The position numbers and the translations under genes were made by a program. A DNA stretch of 64,000 bases from Pseudomonas hamedanensis (GTDB lineage Bacteria > Pseudomonadota > Gammaproteobacteria > Pseudomonadales > Pseudomonadaceae). Positions 55,115 to 64,000 of the stretch are shown one piece after another (positions within the stretch are counted from its first letter, which is position 1; each line of letters begins with the position of its first letter). Under the pieces are notes generated by a model. It saw only the letters and a program-made list of their open reading frames with translations, did not search any database and was not told the DNA's origin. The stretch is from assembly GCF_014268595.2 (NCBI RefSeq), contig NZ_CP077091.1, positions 2,874,501 through 2,938,500 on the forward strand, in the 5' to 3' direction.

Positions 55115-56701
55115 ATGATCAGCACCCGGACAGGCTCACTCAGCCTGCTGGCCGGCGCGATGCTGCTGGCCAGCGCTGGCGCCTTCGCCAACGTTGAGGC
55201 CGCTGCGCCTCAACCAGGCAAGCCCGCGACCATGACCAAAGAGCTGCAGCAGGCCAAGACTTACACGGTCAGCAGTGCACCGACCGAAGCGCTGGAACTG
55301 GCCAAGCCGAAACTGCCCGACCTTTCCGGTTACACCGCCGAGGCCGCGGCCGCGAAGATCGTACGCAGCAAAGCGGGCAAGATCAGCGTGCGCCGGATGA
55401 TGCAGGAAAACGCCCTGAAGGACTTCATCGGCGGCGATAACAAGATGGCCGAATGGGTGGTGCGTCAGCACGGCATCCCGCAGGCGATCTTCATCGACGA
55501 CGGCTACATGAACCTCAAGGATCTGGCGAAAAAACTGCCCAAGCAGTATTTCAGCGAGACCTCGCCGGGCGTGTACCTGGCCCGACTGCCGATCGTGGTC
55601 GGCGAGAAAGGCATCCTCGACATCGACGGTCAGACTCAGGAACTGCGCCTCTCGCAAGAGGCCGGTGCATTCCTGGTCAACGACGGCCAGCTGTTTGTGC
55701 GTGACACCAAAGTCACTGGCTGGCGCGAGAAGGACAACGGCCCGGCAACCTTCCGCTCGCCGAAGGAATTCCGCCCGTTCCTGCTCGCCTGGGGCGGCAC
55801 GCAGACCTACATCGTCAACAGCAAGATGGCCAGCTTCGGCTACGCCAACAGTAAGTCGTACGGGGTGAGTATTTCCCAGTACACGCCGAACATGGCCAAA
55901 GTTCTCAAGCGTCCCGAGCCGACCGGCTGGATCGTCGGCTCCGAGTTCTCGGACATGTGGTACGGCTTCTACTGCTACGAAACCAGCGACTTCGTGGTCA
56001 AGGGCAGCACCTACAAAGACAACATCGTCTACGGCATCGACCCGCATGACCGCTCGCACCGCCTGATCATTGCCGAGAACACCGTTTACGGCACGAAGAA
56101 GAAGCACGGGATCATTATTTCCCGTGAGGTCAACGACAGCTTCATCTTCAACAACAAGAGTTTCGACAACAAGTTGTCGGGCCTGGTGATCGACCGTAAC
56201 AGCGTCAACAACATCATTGCCTACAACGAGATCTACAAGAACCACACCGACGGCATCACCCTTTACGAGTCCGCCGACAACCTGCTGTGGGGCAACAAGG
56301 TCATCAGCAACCAGCGCCACGGCATCCGTATTCGTAACAGCGTGAACATCCGCCTCTACGAAAACATTGCCATGGCCAACGGCCTGACCGGCGTCTACGG
56401 CCACATCAAGGACCTGACCGATACCGACCGTGACATCAAGCTCGACCCGTTCGATGCCCAAGTGTCGCTGATCGTCGTCGGCGGTGAACTGGCGGCCAAT
56501 GGCAGCGGCCCGCTGTCGATCGACTCGCCGTTGAGTGTCGAGCTGTACCGCGTATCGATGCTGGCGCCGACCAAATCCAGCGGCATCAGCTTCAACGGCA
56601 TCCTCGGCGAGCGCCAGGATGAAATTCTCGACCTGCTGGTGCGCCAGCAGAAAGCCGTGCTGATCGACCCTGTCGAACGCCAGACCGAAATGCAGGACTG
56701 A
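55115..56701 (+). CDS. algG: Poly(mannuronate) C5-epimerase AlgG
   Basis: 528 residues from the ATG at 55115 (AGGGAG 8 nt upstream); the ATG at 55088 overlaps algE and would add nine. Signal peptide (LSLLAGAMLLASAGAFA), then a right-handed beta-helix (CASH) with the catalytic YGIDPHDRSHRL and repeated NxxxxN turns (NSVNNIIAYNEIYKNHTDGITLYESADNLLWGNKVI). Converts D-mannuronate to L-guluronate in the periplasm and shields the polymer from AlgL. Confidence 0.97.
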   Translation: MISTRTGSLSLLAGAMLLASAGAFANVEAAAPQPGKPATMTKELQQAKTYTVSSAPTEALELAKPKLPDLSGYTAEAAAAKIVRSKAGKISVRRMMQENALKDFIGGDNKMAEWVVRQHGIPQAIFIDDGYMNLKDLAKKLPKQYFSETSPGVYLARLPIVVGEKGILDIDGQTQELRLSQEAGAFLVNDGQLFVRDTKVTGWREKDNGPATFRSPKEFRPFLLAWGGTQTYIVNSKMASFGYANSKSYGVSISQYTPNMAKVLKRPEPTGWIVGSEFSDMWYGFYCYETSDFVVKGSTYKDNIVYGIDPHDRSHRLIIAENTVYGTKKKHGIIISREVNDSFIFNNKSFDNKLSGLVIDRNSVNNIIAYNEIYKNHTDGITLYESADNLLWGNKVISNQRHGIRIRNSVNIRLYENIAMANGLTGVYGHIKDLTDTDRDIKLDPFDAQVSLIVVGGELAANGSGPLSIDSPLSVELYRVSMLAPTKSSGISFNGILGERQDEILDLLVRQQKAVLIDPVERQTEMQD

Positions 56702-56711
56702 GGATAACTTT

Positions 56712-58178
56712 ATGCACCCACACATGATCAAACTGCTCAGCCTCTCGGCCCTGACCCTTGGCATTCTCGCCGCCGGCAATGCGCGCGCCGACGCTGGCGG
56801 TGCAACTGCCGCGCCACCGAAATTCACCGCCGAGCCATGCTGCAACCTGTGCCCGGCGGCCCATGACGCGAAGAACTACACCACGCGTTATCAGCAGAAC
56901 TTCACCACCCTGGTGCAGGCGCAAGGCGACTGGCTGTTCCGCACCCAGGAAGACCTGCGCACCGAGTTCAACACCACTGCGGCCGGCTACAAGCGCCTGC
57001 AACAGCTGCACGATGCATTCAAGAGCAAAGGCGTCGAGCTGGTGATTGTCTACCAGCCGACCCGTGGCCTGGTGAACCGCAACAAGCTCAACCCGCAGGA
57101 AAAAGCCGCGTTCGATTACGACAAAGCGCTGAGCAACTACAAGACCATGCTCGGCCGTTTCGCCCAGATGGGTTACGTGGTGCCGGACCTGTCGCCGCTG
57201 ACCAACGAATCGCTGCCGGAGACCCTGCCCGCTCACGATTTCTACTTCCGCGGCGACCAGCACTGGACGCCATACGGGGCCCAGCGCACGGCGAAAATCG
57301 TCGCCGAGAAGGTCAAGCAGATCCCGGCCTTCGCCGACATTCCCAAGCGTGAGTTCGAGACCAAGCGCTCCGGGCGCATGGGCAAGACCGGCACCCTGCA
57401 TAACATGGCCGGGCAACTGTGCGGCACCAGCTACGCGATCCAGTACATGGACCAGTTCACCACCGAGCCGAAAGGCGAGGCAGGCGACGGCGACCTGTTC
57501 GGCGATTCGGGCAACCCGCAAATCACCTTGGTCGGCACCTCGCACAGCGGCAAGAACTACAACTTCGCCGGCTTCCTGGAAGAAGCCATCGGCGCCGATA
57601 TTCTCAACGTTGCTTTCCCCGGCGGCGGTTTCGAAGGTTCGATGCTGCAGTACCTGGGCAGCGAAGAATTTCAGAAAACCCCGCCGAAAATTCTCATCTG
57701 GGAATTCTCGCCGCTGTATCGCCTCGACCAGGAAACCATCTATCGCCAGATGATGGCGCTGCTCGATAACGGCTGCGAAGGCAAAGATGCACAAATGTCC
57801 GGCAGCGCCACGCTGAAGCCGGGCAGCAAACAGGAACTGATGGTCAACAGCAAAAACCTCAACCTGCAGAACGGCAACCATCAGGTCGACATCCGCTTCG
57901 CCGACACGTCGGTGAAAACCCTGCAAGCCACCCTCTGGTACATGAACGGTCGCCACGAGGACATCAAGATCGAGAAACCGGAAACCTCCGACACCGACGG
58001 TCGTTTCGCCTTTGAGCTGCGCACGGACGAAGACTGGGCCTCGCAAAACCTGCTGGCCGTTGAAGTCCAGGGGCCTGAAGCCAAGCCCGGCGCCGCGCCA
58101 CAAAAAGTCGAAGCGAAAATCTGCAAACGCAACGTATTCCCGGGCGCAGGTCAACAGACCGCGCAGCTCGGGCAATGA
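56712..58178 (+). CDS. algX: Alginate O-acetyltransferase AlgX
   Basis: 488 residues. Signal peptide ([26 protein letters not shown]), an SGNH hydrolase-like domain with the Asp-x-His pair in [12 protein letters not shown] and the Ser in [13 protein letters not shown], and a C-terminal carbohydrate-binding module (residues about 350-480). Transfers acetyl groups onto mannuronate in the periplasm. AGGA box before the ATG. Confidence 0.97.
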   Translation: MHPHMIKLLSLSALTLGILAAGNARADAGGATAAPPKFTAEPCCNLCPAAHDAKNYTTRYQQNFTTLVQAQGDWLFRTQEDLRTEFNTTAAGYKRLQQLHDAFKSKGVELVIVYQPTRGLVNRNKLNPQEKAAFDYDKALSNYKTMLGRFAQMGYVVPDLSPLTNESLPETLPAHDFYFRGDQHWTPYGAQRTAKIVAEKVKQIPAFADIPKREFETKRSGRMGKTGTLHNMAGQLCGTSYAIQYMDQFTTEPKGEAGDGDLFGDSGNPQITLVGTSHSGKNYNFAGFLEEAIGADILNVAFPGGGFEGSMLQYLGSEEFQKTPPKILIWEFSPLYRLDQETIYRQMMALLDNGCEGKDAQMSGSATLKPGSKQELMVNSKNLNLQNGNHQVDIRFADTSVKTLQATLWYMNGRHEDIKIEKPETSDTDGRFAFELRTDEDWASQNLLAVEVQGPEAKPGAAPQKVEAKICKRNVFPGAGQQTAQLGQ

Positions 58179-58186
58179 GGTCTGCT

Positions 58187-59311
58187 ATGCGAAATCGAAC
58201 GATCAAACACCTGCTTGCGCCTTCCCTGCTGACCCTGGCGATGTTCGCCGGGGCTACCCAGGCCGCCGCGCCATTGCGTCCACCGCAGGGCTACTTTGCA
58301 CCGGTGGATAAATTCAAGACCGGCGACAAGAGCGAAGGCTGCGACGCGATGCCGACGCCCTACACCGGTCCGCTGCAATTTCGCAGCAAATACGAAGGTT
58401 CGGACAAGGCACGCGCAACGCTGAACGTGCAGTCGGAAAAAGCCTTCCGCGACACCACCAAGGACATCACTACGCTGGAGCGCGGCACCGCCAAGCGCGT
58501 CATGCAATTCATGCGCGACGGTCGCCCGGAGCAGCTCGACTGCACGCTCGACTGGCTGACCGCGTGGGCCAAGGCCGATGCGTTGATGTCGAAAGACTTC
58601 AACCACACCGGCAAGTCGATGCGCAAATGGGCGCTGGGCAGCATGGCGTCCTCCTACCTTCACCTGAAGTTCTCCGACTCGCATCCACTGGCCGAGCATC
58701 AGCAGCAAGCGCAGCTGATCGAGGCCTGGTTCAGCAAAATGGCCGATCAGGTGGTCAGCGACTGGGACAACCTGCCGCTGGAAAAAACCAACAACCACTC
58801 GTACTGGGCTGCCTGGTCGGTGATGGCGACCGCCGTCGCGACCAATCGTCGCGACCTGTTTGACTGGGCCGTGAAGGAATACAAGGTCGGCGTCAATCAA
58901 GTCGATGCCGACGGCTACCTGCCCAACGAACTCAAGCGTCAGCAACGCGCCCTCGCCTATCACAACTACGCCCTGCCGCCGCTGGCGATGATCGCCAGTT
59001 TCGCCCAGGTCAACGGTGTCGATTTGCGTCAGGAAAACAACGGCGCGCTCAAGCGTCTGGGTGATCGGGTGTTGTCTGGGGTGAAAGACCCGGACGCGTT
59101 CGAAGAGAAAAACGGCAAGAAACAGGACATGACCGATCTCAAAGAGGACATGAAATTCGCCTGGCTCGAACCGTACTGCACCCTCTACACCTGTGCACCG
59201 GATGTGCTTGAGAAGAAGCGCGACATGCAGCCGTTCAAGACTTTCCGCCTCGGCGGCGACCTGACCAAGGTCTACGACCCGTCCCATGAAAAGGGCAACA
59301 AGGGTTCCTGA
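58187..59311 (+). CDS. algL: Poly(beta-D-mannuronate) lyase AlgL
   Basis: 374 residues from the ATG at 58187 (GAGG 6 nt upstream); the ATG at 58175 overlaps the algX stop and would add four. Signal peptide ([15 protein letters not shown]), PL5 alpha-barrel with catalytic [13 protein letters not shown], the [16 protein letters not shown] segment with Arg and Tyr, and the early [10 protein letters not shown]. Clears mislocalised alginate from the periplasm. An intergenic repeat follows. Confidence 0.97.
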   Translation: MRNRTIKHLLAPSLLTLAMFAGATQAAAPLRPPQGYFAPVDKFKTGDKSEGCDAMPTPYTGPLQFRSKYEGSDKARATLNVQSEKAFRDTTKDITTLERGTAKRVMQFMRDGRPEQLDCTLDWLTAWAKADALMSKDFNHTGKSMRKWALGSMASSYLHLKFSDSHPLAEHQQQAQLIEAWFSKMADQVVSDWDNLPLEKTNNHSYWAAWSVMATAVATNRRDLFDWAVKEYKVGVNQVDADGYLPNELKRQQRALAYHNYALPPLAMIASFAQVNGVDLRQENNGALKRLGDRVLSGVKDPDAFEEKNGKKQDMTDLKEDMKFAWLEPYCTLYTCAPDVLEKKRDMQPFKTFRLGGDLTKVYDPSHEKGNKGS

Positions 59312-59325
59312 AAACATTGATGGCT

Positions 59326-59435
59326 GATCGTTCCCACGCTCCGCGTGGGAATGCAGCCCGGGACGCTCCGCGTCCCATGCCGAAGCGGACGCAGAGCGTC
59401 CAATGAGGCATTCCCGCGCAGAGCGTGGGAACGAG
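59326..59435. repeat. Composite repeat element between algL and algI
   Basis: Nested inverted repeats: outer GTTCCCACGC / GCGTGGGAAC, inner GGACGCTCCGCGTCC and GACGCAGAGCGTC. This TTCCCACGCTCnGCGTGGGAA family is common in P. fluorescens-group spacers and is distinct from the REP doublets. It lies within the operon and adds about 110 bp between algL and algI. Confidence 0.85.
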
Positions 59436-59522
59436 CGCACGACCGTTTTGCCCCTCCACTACCACGGGGGGTTTGGGGGGGCCTTGGCCCTTGACTGTTG
59501 ATTCAAACATGGAGAGATCGGG

Positions 59523-61088
59523 ATGGTATTTTCATCCAACGTGTTCCTGTTTCTGTTCTTGCCGATCTTTCTCGGCTTGTACTACTTGAGCGGGCAACGC
59601 TATCGCAATCTGCTGCTGCTGATCGCCAGCTACGTGTTCTACGCCTGGTGGCGGGTGGACTTCCTCGCGCTGTTCGCAGCGGTCACGCTGTGGAACTACT
59701 GGATCGGACTCAAAGTCGGTGCCGCCGGTGTCAGAACCAAACCGGCGCAGCGCTGGCTGTTGCTCGGCGTGGCGGTCGACCTGTGCATCCTCGGCTACTT
59801 CAAGTACGCCAACTTCGGTGTCGACAGCATCAACGCGATGATGACGTCGGTGGGTCTTGAGCCGTTCATCCTCACCCACGTGCTGCTGCCGATCGGTATT
59901 TCGTTCTACATCTTCGAATCGATCAGCTACATCATCGACGTGTACCGTGGCGATACGCCGGCAACGCGCAATCTGATCGACTTCGCGGCATTCGTGGCGA
60001 TCTTCCCGCACCTGATTGCCGGCCCGGTCCTGCGTTTCCGCGATCTGGCCGACCAGTTCAACAACCGCACGCACACCCTCGACAAGTTCTCCGAGGGCTG
60101 CACGCGGTTCATGCAGGGCTTCATCAAGAAAGTTTTCATCGCCGACACCCTCGCCGTGGTCGCCGACCACTGCTTCGCCCTGCAGAACCCGACCACGGGC
60201 GATGCCTGGCTTGGCGCACTGGCGTACACCGCGCAGTTGTATTTCGACTTCTCCGGTTACAGCGACATGGCCATCGGCCTGGGCTTGATGATGGGTTTCC
60301 GCTTCATGGAAAACTTCAAGCAGCCGTACATCAGCCAGTCGATCACCGAGTTCTGGCGCCGCTGGCACATCAGCCTGTCGACCTGGCTGCGTGACTACCT
60401 GTACATCACCCTCGGCGGTAACCGTAAAGGCACGCTGATGACCTATCGCAACCTGTTCCTGACCATGCTGCTCGGTGGTCTGTGGCACGGCGCGAACATC
60501 ACTTACATCATCTGGGGCGCCTGGCACGGCATGTGGCTGGCAATCGAGAAAGCGCTGGGGCTGAACACCTCGCCGCGCAGCCTCAACCCGATCCGCTGGG
60601 CGCTGACGTTCCTGCTGGTGGTGATGGGCTGGGTGATCTTCCGCGCCGAGAACCTGCACGTTGCCGGCCGCATGTACGGCGCAATGTTCAGCTTCGGCGA
60701 CTGGTCGCTGTCGGAACTCAATCAGGCCAGCCTCACCGGTCTGCAAGTGGCAACCCTGGTGGTGGCTTACGTGACGCTGGCGTTCTTTGGCCTGCGTGAC
60801 CTCTACACCAATCAGCCGCCCGCCAAGACCAAACCCGAAGTCAACGTCGAGGCCGATGGTCCTGCCACCGCGACCCCAGGAATGATCAAGGCAGCCCCCG
60901 GCGAAAACCCGGCGGCCATCCACGAGCCTGGCTACACCGTCGGCGTCGAAGCCCAGGTGCAGCCCGCCTACTGGACCGCTGACTGGTCGCGCTACGTGAT
61001 GCGCGGGTTGATCCTGCTGCTGTTCATCGCCTCGATTCTCAAACTCTCGGCGCAAAGCTTCTCGCCGTTCCTTTACTTCCAGTTCTGA
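59523..61088 (+). CDS. algI: Alginate O-acetylation membrane protein AlgI (MBOAT)
   Basis: 521 residues with about 11 membrane helices (MVFSSNVFLFLFLPIFLGLYYL start). MBOAT acyltransferase that passes acetyl from a cytosolic donor across the inner membrane to AlgJ/AlgX. Key His in LGGLWHGANITYIIWG and a second in ITEFWRRWHISLSTWL. A 75-residue hydrophilic loop (KTKPEVNVEADGPATATPG) precedes the last helix. Confidence 0.96.
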   Translation: MVFSSNVFLFLFLPIFLGLYYLSGQRYRNLLLLIASYVFYAWWRVDFLALFAAVTLWNYWIGLKVGAAGVRTKPAQRWLLLGVAVDLCILGYFKYANFGVDSINAMMTSVGLEPFILTHVLLPIGISFYIFESISYIIDVYRGDTPATRNLIDFAAFVAIFPHLIAGPVLRFRDLADQFNNRTHTLDKFSEGCTRFMQGFIKKVFIADTLAVVADHCFALQNPTTGDAWLGALAYTAQLYFDFSGYSDMAIGLGLMMGFRFMENFKQPYISQSITEFWRRWHISLSTWLRDYLYITLGGNRKGTLMTYRNLFLTMLLGGLWHGANITYIIWGAWHGMWLAIEKALGLNTSPRSLNPIRWALTFLLVVMGWVIFRAENLHVAGRMYGAMFSFGDWSLSELNQASLTGLQVATLVVAYVTLAFFGLRDLYTNQPPAKTKPEVNVEADGPATATPGMIKAAPGENPAAIHEPGYTVGVEAQVQPAYWTADWSRYVMRGLILLLFIASILKLSAQSFSPFLYFQF

Positions 61089-61098
61089 GGGATCTGAC

Positions 61099-62271
61099 AT
61101 GACCCGCTCATTACGCATCTTCTACATCGCCCTGTTTCTGGTGACGCTGTTGGTCCTCGGTCTGTGGTCGATTCGCAGCTTCTTCGGCTTCAGCACCAAC
61201 GCCGACGCGACGGTGCTCAACGGCCGCTGGACCAAGGCTGTGGAGACCCATTACGACGAGGAATTCCCGATCAAGCGTCTGGGCACCAACCTCTGGGCCG
61301 CGCTGGATTTCAAACTGTTCAACGAAGGCCGTCCGGGTGTCGTGCTCGGTCGCGACCAGTGGCTGTACAGCGATGAAGAATTCAACCCGATCGTCAATGA
61401 AGAGCTGAACCTGCAAGGCAACTACGCGCTGGTCGAAGGCGTGCGCCAGACCCTGAAAGAGAAAGGCGTGAAACTGGTGATGGCGATCGTGCCGGCCAAG
61501 GTGCGTCTGTATCCGGAGCATCTGGATGAAGTGAAGCCTTCGAGCATTCACCAGAACCTCTATCAGGATTTCCACGCTCGAGTGGCAGCCGACAAGATCC
61601 TCGCCCCTGACCTGCTCGGCCCATTGCAACAGGCCAAGCAGAACGGCCAGCAAGTGTTCCTGCGCACCGACACCCACTGGACTCCAGAAGGCGCCGAAAT
61701 CGCGGCCAATGCCCTGGCGAAAACCATCGCCGAGCAATCCCCGCTGAGCGGCGAGCCGCAGCGCTTCGTCACCACGCCGGCGGAGAAGGTCACGCACAAG
61801 GGCGACCTGCGTCTGTTCCTGCCGCTTGATCCGCTGTTCGAAAACATGATGCCGGCGCCTGAGCCTTTGCTGAAACGCAACACCGTTGCCGCCGAGCAAC
61901 CTGCCGGTGACGACGCCCTGTTTGCTAACAGCGAAGTGCCGGTGGCGCTGATCGGCACCAGCTACAGCGCCAACCCCAACTGGAACTTCGTTGGTGCGCT
62001 GAAACAGGCGCTGCACAGCGACGTCGTCAACTACGCCGAAGACGGCCACGGCCCGATTCTGCCAATGCTCAGCTACCTGAAAAGCGATGACTTCAAGAAC
62101 AGCCCGCCGCAAGTGCTGATCTGGGAGTTTCCTGAACGATATCTGCCTGTGAACAACGAAATCGGCGACGCCGACCCGCAGTGGGTCGCAGAGCTTAAAC
62201 AAGCCGGCGCCCGCCAACAAAACGTAGCCATCAACACTAAATCCGAGACGCCCGATCGGGCGCAAAACTGA
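61099..62271 (+). CDS. algJ: Alginate O-acetyltransferase AlgJ
   Basis: 390 residues. N-terminal signal anchor (IFYIALFLVTLLVLGLWSI) and an AlgX-like SGNH domain: FLRTDTHWTPEGAEIA (Asp-x-His) and LIGTSYSANPNWNF (Ser). Periplasmic acetyl relay between AlgI and AlgX. Ten bp after algI with GAGG before the ATG. Confidence 0.96.
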   Translation: MTRSLRIFYIALFLVTLLVLGLWSIRSFFGFSTNADATVLNGRWTKAVETHYDEEFPIKRLGTNLWAALDFKLFNEGRPGVVLGRDQWLYSDEEFNPIVNEELNLQGNYALVEGVRQTLKEKGVKLVMAIVPAKVRLYPEHLDEVKPSSIHQNLYQDFHARVAADKILAPDLLGPLQQAKQNGQQVFLRTDTHWTPEGAEIAANALAKTIAEQSPLSGEPQRFVTTPAEKVTHKGDLRLFLPLDPLFENMMPAPEPLLKRNTVAAEQPAGDDALFANSEVPVALIGTSYSANPNWNFVGALKQALHSDVVNYAEDGHGPILPMLSYLKSDDFKNSPPQVLIWEFPERYLPVNNEIGDADPQWVAELKQAGARQQNVAINTKSETPDRAQN

Positions 62272-62285
62272 AAGAGAGGTACACC

Positions 62286-62942
62286 ATGACTTTCACTACA
62301 ACTCCTCGTCGTCTCGCTAAAAGCTTCGCACTGGTTGCTGGCCTCAGCGTGCTTTCCGTCCCGGCCTTCGCCGGCGGCGACGCCGCGCTGTACGGCCCGA
62401 CCGCACCGAAAGGCTCGACCTTCGTGCGCATCTACAACGCCAGCAACGCTGAAGTCAGCGCCACCGTCGGCAGCACCAGCCTGAACGATGTTGCGCCATT
62501 GGCCAGCAGCGACTTCAGCTTTATGCCGGGCGGCGATTACAGCGCCAAGGTCGGCAGCCAGACCCTGCCTGTGAAACTCGCCGGTGACCACTACTACACC
62601 CTGGTCAACAACGCTTCCGGTGCGCCACAACTGATCGAAGAACCGCCCTTCAAGAACAAGCAGAAATCCCTGGTGCGCGTGCAGAACCTCAGCGACAAGC
62701 CACTGACCCTGAAAACCGCCGACGGCAAGACCGAAGTGGTGCCGAACGTCGCCGCCAAGGGCCGTGGCGAACGTGAAATCAACCCGGTGAAAGTCAGCCT
62801 GGCGCTGTACGAAGGCGACAAGAAAGTCGGCGACGTGAAACCGGTCGCCCTGGAGCGCGGTGAAGCAGCGGTGCTGTACGTCACCGGCACCGGCAGCAAC
62901 CTGTCGCCAGTCTGGGTGAAACGCCCGGTGTCGACGCGCTAA
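62286..62942 (+). CDS. algF: Alginate O-acetylation protein AlgF
   Basis: 218 residues. Signal peptide (LAKSFALVAGLSVLSVPAFAG), then two beta-sandwich-like halves (TFVRIYNASNAEVSATVG and KSLVRVQNLSDKPLTLKT). Periplasmic factor needed for acetylation. A REPIN separates it from algA. Confidence 0.96.
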   Translation: MTFTTTPRRLAKSFALVAGLSVLSVPAFAGGDAALYGPTAPKGSTFVRIYNASNAEVSATVGSTSLNDVAPLASSDFSFMPGGDYSAKVGSQTLPVKLAGDHYYTLVNNASGAPQLIEEPPFKNKQKSLVRVQNLSDKPLTLKTADGKTEVVPNVAAKGRGEREINPVKVSLALYEGDKKVGDVKPVALERGEAAVLYVTGTGSNLSPVWVKRPVSTR

Positions 62943-62971
62943 CCCTTTTCCCGAACTGACGCAGTAACCCT

Positions 62972-63061
62972 TGTGGGAGCGAGCTTGCTCGCGAAAGCGG
63001 TCCGACATTCAACATTCATGTCGACTGATACATCGCCTTCGGGGGCAAGCCCCCTCCCACA
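62972..63061. repeat. Hybrid REP doublet between algF and algA
   Basis: The left arm is of the TGTGGGAGCGAGCTTGCTCG type, the right arm of the GGGGGCAAGCCCCCTCCCACA type, so the two halves come from different REP subtypes and pair imperfectly. Confidence 0.9.
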
Positions 63062-63097
63062 GGGCTCTAACCAAATTGATTTTATGGAGTAAACATT

Positions 63098-64000
63098 ATG
63101 ATTCCGGTGATCTTGTCAGGTGGTAGCGGTTCGCGTCTGTGGCCTCTTTCGCGCAAGCAGTTCCCCAAGCAATTTCTCGCCCTGACCGGCGAACACACGC
63201 TGTTCCAGCAAACCCTCGAACGCCTGGTGTTTGAAGGCATGGACACCCCGATCGTGGTCTGCAACAAGGATCACCGTTTTATCGTCAACGAGCAGTTGGC
63301 CAACCGCAATCTGGAATGCCAGCGCATCCTGATGGAGCCGTTCGGGCGCAACACCGCGCCGGCCGTGGCGCTGACCGCGATGATGCTGGTCAATGAAGGT
63401 CGCGACGAGTTGATGCTGGTGCTGCCGGCCGACCACGTACTGGAAGACCAGAAAGCCCTGCAACGCGCCCTCGCCCTGGCCACCGTCGCTGCCGAGAACG
63501 GCGAAATGGTGCTGTTCGGCGTGCCGGCAACCAAACCGGAAACCGGCTATGGCTACATCAAGTCCACTGCCGATTCGCTGCTGCCTGAAGGCGTCAGCCG
63601 GGTCGCGCACTTCGTGGAGAAGCCGGACGTCAAACGTGCCACCGAATACGTCGAATCCGGTGGCTACTACTGGAACAGCGGCATGTTCCTGTTCCGCGCC
63701 AGCCGCTTCCTCGAAGAGCTGAAAAAGCACGATCCGGACATCTACGACACCTGCCTGCTGACCCTTGAGCGCAGCCAGCAGGACGCCGACACCATCACCT
63801 TCGACGAAGCCACCTTCGCCTGCTGCCCGGACAATTCTATCGACTACTCGGTGATGGAAAAAACCCAGCGCGCCTGCGTCGTGCCGCTGACTGCCGGCTG
63901 GAGCGATGTCGGTTGCTGGTCGTCGCTGTGGGAAGTCAACGAGAAAGACGCCAACGGCAACGTCAGCAAAGGCGATGTGGTGATCCAGGACAGCAAGAAC
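63098..64000 (+). CDS. algA: Mannose-1-phosphate guanylyltransferase / phosphomannose isomerase (partial)
   Basis: First 301 codons; the gene continues past the window. Nucleotidyltransferase start MIPVILSGGSGSRLWPLSRK, then RNTAPAVALTAMML, LVLPADHVL, GYGYIK, VEKPD and WNSGMFLF, the type II GMP signature; the C-terminal PMI domain is outside. It makes mannose 6-phosphate and GDP-mannose, the AlgD substrate. GGAGT upstream of the ATG at 63098. Last gene of the alginate operon. Confidence 0.97.
   Translation, partial: MIPVILSGGSGSRLWPLSRKQFPKQFLALTGEHTLFQQTLERLVFEGMDTPIVVCNKDHRFIVNEQLANRNLECQRILMEPFGRNTAPAVALTAMMLVNEGRDELMLVLPADHVLEDQKALQRALALATVAAENGEMVLFGVPATKPETGYGYIKSTADSLLPEGVSRVAHFVEKPDVKRATEYVESGGYYWNSGMFLFRASRFLEELKKHDPDIYDTCLLTLERSQQDADTITFDEATFACCPDNSIDYSVMEKTQRACVVPLTAGWSDVGCWSSLWEVNEKDANGNVSKGDVVIQDSKN

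Noticed and set aside
59466..59481. G-quadruplex upstream of algI
   Set aside because: Only two G runs with one TTT loop; four runs with proper loops cannot be formed without zero-length loops.

Overview
The window looks like a chromosomal segment of a fluorescent Pseudomonas (P. fluorescens group). The gene order (purL-mltF, lepA-lepB-rnc-era-recO-pdxJ, lptFG/pepA-holC-valS, aapJQMP-estB-rhlB-dauBAR, and a complete alginate operon) is the Pseudomonas order, codon use is GC-rich, and spacers are full of the 85-95 bp REP doublets (REPINs) typical of this group. All identifications come from reading the sequence and recalling protein families; no database search was run.

Layout. 1-1.2 kb: the 3' part of a toxin/effector-like gene entering from upstream. 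1.3-7.2 kb: a YqfO/NIF3-like gene, purL and divergent mltF. 7.4-13.4 kb: the leftward lepA-lepB-rnc-era-recO-pdxJ cluster; the small gene that P. aeruginosa carries between lepB and rnc is missing, with only a start-less open frame left. 13.6-21.4 kb: lptF-lptG leftward and pepA-holC-(hypothetical)-valS rightward from a shared spacer. 21.6-26.9 kb: rlmF, an HU gene (hupN-like), yejK, a membrane-anchored glutaredoxin, a GST, a GIY-YIG protein and an NTF2-like protein. 27.1-30.8 kb is the accessory island: a probable double-glycine-leader microcin with a small two-helix membrane protein, a GntR/MFS pair, and an MqsRA toxin-antitoxin operon with a palindromic operator. 30.8-35.0 kb: the general amino-acid ABC transporter aapJQMP. 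35.4-41.6 kb: esterase, rhlB, the D-arginine dehydrogenase pair dauB/dauA with its regulator dauR, and a periplasmic amino-acid-binding protein. 41.9-47.2 kb: moaE-moaD-moaC, a PIN-PhoH ATPase, a secreted polysaccharide-deacetylase-like protein and yaaA.

48-64 kb is the alginate operon algD-alg8-44-K-E-G-X-L-I-J-F-A, with algA cut by the window end. It is preceded by an 811 bp gene-free spacer holding a good AlgU-type promoter (GAACTA-N16-TCATA), repeated TGGCAC boxes upstream and a long structured leader. AlgD and AlgA feed GDP-mannuronate, Alg8/Alg44 polymerise under c-di-GMP control, AlgK/E/G/X/L form the periplasmic and outer-membrane export and editing complex, and AlgI/J/F/X acetylate.

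Most striking observations: (1) a complete REPIN lies inside the algK reading frame and encodes most of the N-terminal region ahead of the lipoprotein signal; (2) a candidate, apparently orphan, microcin/immunity pair; (3) decay of the lepB-rnc spacer gene; (4) a G9 tract inside the mqsA antitoxin; (5) the dauB stop codon supplied by a REP; (6) direct repeats and a structured leader upstream of algD.
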